Shown here: positions 60,344-64,000 of the stretch, piece by piece
How positions within the stretch are numbered: the stretch's first letter is position 1
How the letters are laid out: each line of letters starts with the position of its first letter
Source: Pseudomonas sp. St316
GTDB taxonomy: Bacteria > Pseudomonadota > Gammaproteobacteria > Pseudomonadales > Pseudomonadaceae
Direction: 5' to 3'
NCBI RefSeq assembly: GCF_018325905.1
Contig: NZ_AP021901.1
Span: 3,038,001-3,102,000, forward strand
Length of the DNA stretch: 64,000 bases
The notes under the pieces: model-generated
Seen by the model: only the letters and a program-made list of their open reading frames with translations
Told to the model about the DNA's origin: nothing
Databases searched by the model: none
Translations under genes and position numbers: made by a program

Positions 60344-61135
60344 TTACTGGGCGGCCGGAACAGCCAACCACTGCCCAATCACTTTCTGGTAGCTGCCATT
60401 GGCCTTGCTCAGGTGCAGCCACTGATCGACGTACATCTTCCAGGTGTTGTCATCGCGAGGCAGCAGGTAGGCCTTCTCGCCATATTGCAGGTAGCGGGTC
60501 GGGTTGACCGCGCACAGGCCTGGCTTGAGTTTTTGCTGGTAGAGCGCTTCCGACGCGTCGGTAATCATCACGTCGGCTTTGTTGTCCAGCAGTTGCTGGA
60601 AGATGGTCACGTTGTCGTGGAAGCTGAGCTGGCCGTTGGGCAGGAACGCCCGGACGAAGGCTTCGTTGGTGCCGCCGGCCGGCTCGACAAGACGCACCGA
60701 AGGCTGGTTCATCTGTTCGAGGGTCTGGTAGCGCTCCTTGTCTTCGCAACGCACCAGCGGGATCTTGCCATCCACGTCCAGGATGTTACTGAAATAGGCT
60801 TTTTTCTGGCGCTCCAGTGTCACAGAGATCCCGCCCATGCCGATGTCGCATTGACCGGCAACCATATCCGGCATCAAGGTTTTCCAGGTGGTCTGCACCC
60901 ATTGCACCTTGACCCCCAGGCTGGCGGCCAGCGAGCGCGCCATGTCGATGTCGATGCCTTCGTATTCGCCGGTTTCGGTTTTAAAGGTATAGGGCTTGTA
61001 GTCGCCGGTGGTGCAGACCTTCAGTTCGCCGCGTTGCAGGACCTGATCCAGCAGCGAGGGTGCCGGTTCGGCGAGGGCGCCGAATGAGAGCGCCAACAGG
61101 CCACAGAGCGTCATCGAGCTTGTTATGTTTTTCAT
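60344..61135 (-). CDS. PheC-like periplasmic cyclohexadienyl dehydratase / solute-binding protein
   Basis: 263 residues from ATG at 61135 (MKNITSSMTLCGLLALSFGA continuing to LAEP), a signal peptide cleaved at ALA. The mature protein (LKVCTTGDYKPYTFKTETGEYEGIDIDMARSLAASLGVKVQWVQTTWKTLMPDMVAGQCDIGMGGISVTLERQKKAYFS, DNVTIFQQLLDNKADVMITDASEA, CAVNP) is strikingly like the periplasmic PheC of P. aeruginosa as I recall it, a dehydratase turning prephenate or arogenate into phenylpyruvate or phenylalanine. A plain amino-acid binding protein of the same fold cannot be excluded. Confidence 0.8.
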   Translation of the reverse strand: MKNITSSMTLCGLLALSFGALAEPAPSLLDQVLQRGELKVCTTGDYKPYTFKTETGEYEGIDIDMARSLAASLGVKVQWVQTTWKTLMPDMVAGQCDIGMGGISVTLERQKKAYFSNILDVDGKIPLVRCEDKERYQTLEQMNQPSVRLVEPAGGTNEAFVRAFLPNGQLSFHDNVTIFQQLLDNKADVMITDASEALYQQKLKPGLCAVNPTRYLQYGEKAYLLPRDDNTWKMYVDQWLHLSKANGSYQKVIGQWLAVPAAQ

Positions 61136-61227
61136 AGTGATTGGACGTCTCGCAACGGAAGGGAACAAGACCGGGGAGTGTAGTGAAAGCGCCTGCTCGC
61201 TGTCACTGCGGTGTTGTTCGTGAACAG

Positions 61228-61881
61228 TCAGCCGGGCGTAGTCTCGCAGTTCTGTCGAGGCAGGCTTTCCAGGTAGGCGCAGAACATATCGGCCATGGCG
61301 TCGCTATAGAGCGCAACTTCCACAGGAGAGCGGGGCGCGAATGAAAATCGCTTGCCCACGGTACTCAGCGTCGTGAGCACCAGGTCACCTGCCAGGGCAC
61401 GGGCTTGTGCCGGGACGGTTGGCAGTGCTTGCAGCATGAAGGCGTCCACCGACTGTTGTACCGACATCCGCGCGGCCTGGTGCTCGGGGGCGTCGCGGTA
61501 GAGCGGCGCGGCGTCGTTGAGCGCAACGCGTATCTGGGCCTCGTCGCATTCGGACTGGATAAACGCCCGCACGAGGCTGCGCAGCCGCTCGAAGGGTGGC
61601 TTGCGGTTGTCCTCAAGAATCTCGCGCAGCATATCGCTGGTTTGTCGCCATTCATCACTTTGCAGGCGGAACAGGATCGCCGCTTTGTTCGGGAAGTACT
61701 GATACACCGAGCCGACGCTGACGCCGGCTCGCTCGGCAACCCGGGCAACAGTGAAACGTGTTGCGCCCTGGGTTGCCAGAACCTGAACAGCTGCTTCCAG
61801 AACGGCGGCGACGAGCTCGGTGGAACGTGCCTGTTTCGGCTGTTTACGCGAGGAAATCTGCGGGCTTGAGCGTTCGGACAT
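61228..61881 (-). CDS. TetR family transcriptional regulator
   Basis: 217 residues from ATG at 61881 (MSERSSPQISSRKQPKQARS), AGGA upstream. The helix-turn-helix is typical (VLATQGATRFTVARVAERAGVSVGSVYQYFPNKAAILFRLQSDEW). The C-terminal ligand domain has no named match. It is divergent from the MFS gene and most likely represses it and itself through the GAATGCGA repeats between them. Confidence 0.94.
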   Translation of the reverse strand: MSERSSPQISSRKQPKQARSTELVAAVLEAAVQVLATQGATRFTVARVAERAGVSVGSVYQYFPNKAAILFRLQSDEWRQTSDMLREILEDNRKPPFERLRSLVRAFIQSECDEAQIRVALNDAAPLYRDAPEHQAARMSVQQSVDAFMLQALPTVPAQARALAGDLVLTTLSTVGKRFSFAPRSPVEVALYSDAMADMFCAYLESLPRQNCETTPG

Positions 61882-61902
61882 ACGGGCATGATCCTGGGAA
61901 GG

Positions 61903-61964
61903 GAATGCGAATAGGAAATGCGACGGATTGTTCGTATCTTGAATGCGACGAATTGATCGCATTC
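61903..61964. promoter_or_regulatory. TetR operator region, GAATGCGA repeats
   Basis: GAATGCGA at 61941-61948 and its exact inverse TCGCATTC at 61957-61964 flank eight bases. Two further direct copies, GAATGCGA at 61903-61910 and AATGCGA at 61917-61923, lie closer to tetR. The layout fits a TetR dimer binding both divergent promoters. Confidence 0.7.
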
Positions 61965-62022
61965 TAGTCGGCTCCACAGACAACGTTCAACGTCACATCG
62001 CATCCTTTCTGTGAGTAGGGTT

Positions 62023-63252
62023 ATGACTCAAAAAAACGTTCAACAGGGCGCCTCCTTGGCGCCTCAGGCAACTGCTGACATCAAGCCGGTGCTCAAGCTG
62101 TTGCCACTCACGCTGACGGTATTCATCGGTTTTCTCACCCTGGGCATGCAGTTGCCTGTGTTGCCCCTTCATTTGCATGACACGCTGGGCATGGGCACGC
62201 TGGTCATTGGCCTGGTGGTCGGCGCACAGTTTGCCGCGGCGCTGTTGTCCCGGGCTTGGGCCGGCAACTTTGCGGACATGCGCGGTGGCAAGCGCGCCGT
62301 CATGGTCGGCTTGGTGACAGCGGCGGTCTCGGGGTTGGTTTATCTGGTTTCCCTGGCGTTCGTTGCCGAGCCTGTCACTTCGGTCTGGCTCTTGCTGGGC
62401 GGTCGTGTCCTGTTGGCCCTGGGTGAAAGCCTGATCGTCACCGGTGCGTTGGGGTGGGGCATCGGCCTGGTCGGTGCGCAGCATGCCGGCAAGGTCATGG
62501 CCTGGAATGGCATCGCCATGTACGGCGCGTATGCCCTGGGCGCTCCGCTCGGCGTGGCGCTCAATAGCGGCTGGGGGTTCACCGGCATTGCCGTCGCGAC
62601 GATTTTCATCCCGCTGCTGGCGCTGGCGATTGTCGCGGGTGTCCGGGCGGTCGCCCCTACGGCGACCCGGCGGACACCGTTCTACAAGGTGATGGGCGCC
62701 GTGTGGGTGCCCGGCATGGGGTTGGCGTTTTGCAGCGTTGGCTTCGGTGTCATCACGGCTTTTATCGCGCTGTTGTTTGCGGCGAGGGATTGGGGCAACG
62801 CTTCCTTGGCGTTTACGGCGTTCGGTGTGGCTTTCATCACTGCGCGCCTGCTTTTGGGGCACCTTCCGGACCAGATTGGCGGCGCCCGCGTCGCGCTGGT
62901 CTGCGTATTGATCGAAGCCGTTGGGCTGCTGCTGATCTGGAGCGCCGACACCGCGACCATGGCCTATTTGGGCACTGCATTCGCCGGCTTCGGTTACTCC
63001 TTGGCGTTTCCCGGTTTCGGCGTGGAGGCGGTGCGGCGTGCGCCACCGCAGGCACGCGGTCTCGCCATGGGCGCCTACGTCGCGTTTCTGGATATTTCCC
63101 TGGGCATCACCAGCCCGCTGGCCGGTTTGTTGGCCAGTGGCTGGGGGATCGGTGCGGTTTACCTGGGCGGCGCCATGGCCGTTGCGCTGTCCTTCGTGGT
63201 GGCCCTGATGCTGCTGGGAGGACGGGAAGTACACGTTCAATACAAATCCTGA
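62023..63252 (+). CDS. MFS transporter (YfcJ/YhhS-like)
   Basis: 409 residues from ATG at 62023 (a GTG at 62011 is the other option). Twelve membrane segments, with ADMRGGKRAVMVG as the loop 2-3 motif and LLLGHLPDQIGGARVALVC in the repeat half. The family includes arabinose and drug exporters of enterobacteria. Regulation by the divergent TetR protein suggests export of a toxic or excess compound. The substrate is unknown. Confidence 0.92.
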   Translation: MTQKNVQQGASLAPQATADIKPVLKLLPLTLTVFIGFLTLGMQLPVLPLHLHDTLGMGTLVIGLVVGAQFAAALLSRAWAGNFADMRGGKRAVMVGLVTAAVSGLVYLVSLAFVAEPVTSVWLLLGGRVLLALGESLIVTGALGWGIGLVGAQHAGKVMAWNGIAMYGAYALGAPLGVALNSGWGFTGIAVATIFIPLLALAIVAGVRAVAPTATRRTPFYKVMGAVWVPGMGLAFCSVGFGVITAFIALLFAARDWGNASLAFTAFGVAFITARLLLGHLPDQIGGARVALVCVLIEAVGLLLIWSADTATMAYLGTAFAGFGYSLAFPGFGVEAVRRAPPQARGLAMGAYVAFLDISLGITSPLAGLLASGWGIGAVYLGGAMAVALSFVVALMLLGGREVHVQYKS

Positions 63253-63309
63253 GCCCTTGATGGGTTATAGAAGATTTTCGGTCTCGTTTTTTGAATAGGA
63301 GCGTTGCAC

Positions 63310-64000
63310 ATGCACGTATTCGTTACCGGTGCCACGGGCTGGGTTGGCGCGGCCGTGGTACAGGATCTGATCGACGCCGGGCATCGGGTCACCGGCCTGG
63401 CCCGATGCGAAGAAAAGGGCGCCACACTGGCTGCGACCGGCGCGAAGGTGATCCGAGGCACTCTGGATGATCTCGATATCCTGCACAACGCCGCCTCGGC
63501 GGCGGACGCGGTGATTCACACGGCGTTCAATCATGACTTCTCACGGTTTGCCGAGAACGCTGAGCAGGACCGTCACGTAATCGAAGTATTGGGCAGCGCG
63601 CTGCAAGGAACCGAACGGCCGTTACTGGTGACGTCCGGCTTGTTGGGTTTGACCCAGGGGGCGAGCGAGCTGGAGGTTCCAAGCCCGGCCTCGCCGCGTA
63701 AATCCGAAACGGCGGCCCGGGCGCTGGTCGAGCGCGGGGTGCGGGTCGCGACGGTGCGGCTGGCGCCCTCGGTCCATGGCTTGGGCGATCATGGGTTCGT
63801 TCCTGTCCTGATTCGCCTGGCCCGGGAGACGGGCGTCTCGGCCTATCTCGGGGATGGCAGCCACTGCTGGTCGGGCGTGCATCGGCTGGACGCCGCACGG
63901 GTCTATCGGCTTGCGCTGGAGCAGGGCGTGACGCAGTCGGTCTACCACGCCGTCGCCGACGAGGCTGTGCCGTTCAAGGACATTGCCCAGGCAATCGGTC
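63310..64000 (+). CDS. NAD-dependent epimerase/dehydratase-type SDR (partial)
   Basis: The frame opens at ATG 63310 with AGGAG at about 63296 and is still open at the window end, 230 codons. MHVFVTGATGWVGAAVVQDLI gives the extended-SDR motif TGxxGxxG, and AVIHTAFNHDFSRFAENAEQD follows. The usual YxxxK is not seen at its place; SPRKSETAARALVERG has Ser where Tyr is expected, the pattern of atypical NAD(P)-binding SDRs. It lies 57 bp after the MFS gene and may be co-transcribed. Confidence 0.85.
   Translation, partial: MHVFVTGATGWVGAAVVQDLIDAGHRVTGLARCEEKGATLAATGAKVIRGTLDDLDILHNAASAADAVIHTAFNHDFSRFAENAEQDRHVIEVLGSALQGTERPLLVTSGLLGLTQGASELEVPSPASPRKSETAARALVERGVRVATVRLAPSVHGLGDHGFVPVLIRLARETGVSAYLGDGSHCWSGVHRLDAARVYRLALEQGVTQSVYHAVADEAVPFKDIAQAIG

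Overview
The window looks like a GC-rich chromosomal segment of a Pseudomonas of the fluorescens/putida type. The evidence is the many copies of the pseudomonad REP palindrome (GTGGGAGCGAGCTTGCTCGC and variants), the dense AraC/LysR regulators, and the layout of the 4-hydroxyphenylacetate (hpa) genes. No rRNA, tRNA, CRISPR array, transposase or prophage was seen. Both ends cut through a gene.

Layout. 1-1.9 kb: a truncated sugar-isomerase-like gene divergent from a LacI regulator. 2.0-8.6 kb: two convergent operons (chalcone isomerase-like/DUF3833/DUF6482 on +, and NTF2/SDR/FAD oxidoreductase/DUF1365/CFA synthase/DUF2878 on -). Each is preceded by the same paired operator TGTACA-N12-TGTACA, which suggests one shared, probably light- or photo-oxidation-responsive, membrane lipid-modification regulon. 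8.6-15.4 kb: ene-reductase, pirin, LysR regulators, an NDH-2-like flavoprotein with a clear terminator, an orphan receiver protein, and remnants of a FixJ-type and an AraC-type regulator. 15.5-21.4 kb: orphan substrate-binding protein, AraC regulator, SphA-like outer membrane protein, MFS transporter, amidase.

21.6-34.3 kb: a probable aromatic-amine (tyramine/phenylethylamine) module: phenylacetaldehyde dehydrogenase-like enzyme, soluble PAS chemoreceptor, porin, APC permease, DUF3156, FeaR-like regulator, two SDRs, MoaF, a LuxR-type regulator, a cupin and a FAD amine/amino-acid oxidase-like protein. 34.6-46.5 kb: the full hpa meta-cleavage pathway from 4-hydroxyphenylacetate to pyruvate plus succinic semialdehyde, with HpaA and two HpaR paralogues. 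Matching MarR-type palindromes lie upstream of hpaR, between hpaG1 and hpaA (two copies), and upstream of the feaR-like gene. This physically and probably regulatorily joins the amine and hpa modules: amine to arylacetaldehyde to arylacetate to ring cleavage.

46.6-56.4 kb: a secreted protein made of seven 13-residue repeats, then an exopolysaccharide operon resembling the E. coli NfrA/NfrB phage N4 receptor glycan system (wecB, BcsB-like, nfrB with c-di-GMP-binding MshEN-like repeats, nfrA, DUF4434). The BcsB-like gene carries a one-base frameshift. 56.4-57.1 kb is an AT-rich gene-free stretch. 57.1-64 kb: a candidate leader peptide, a DctQMP TRAP transporter, a PheC-like periplasmic dehydratase, a TetR/MFS divergent pair with a visible operator, and a truncated SDR/epimerase gene.

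The most interesting points are the TGTACA-N12-TGTACA lipid regulon, the HpaR-type operator shared between hpa and the feaR-like gene, and the secreted repeat protein lying next to a phage-receptor-type glycan operon.
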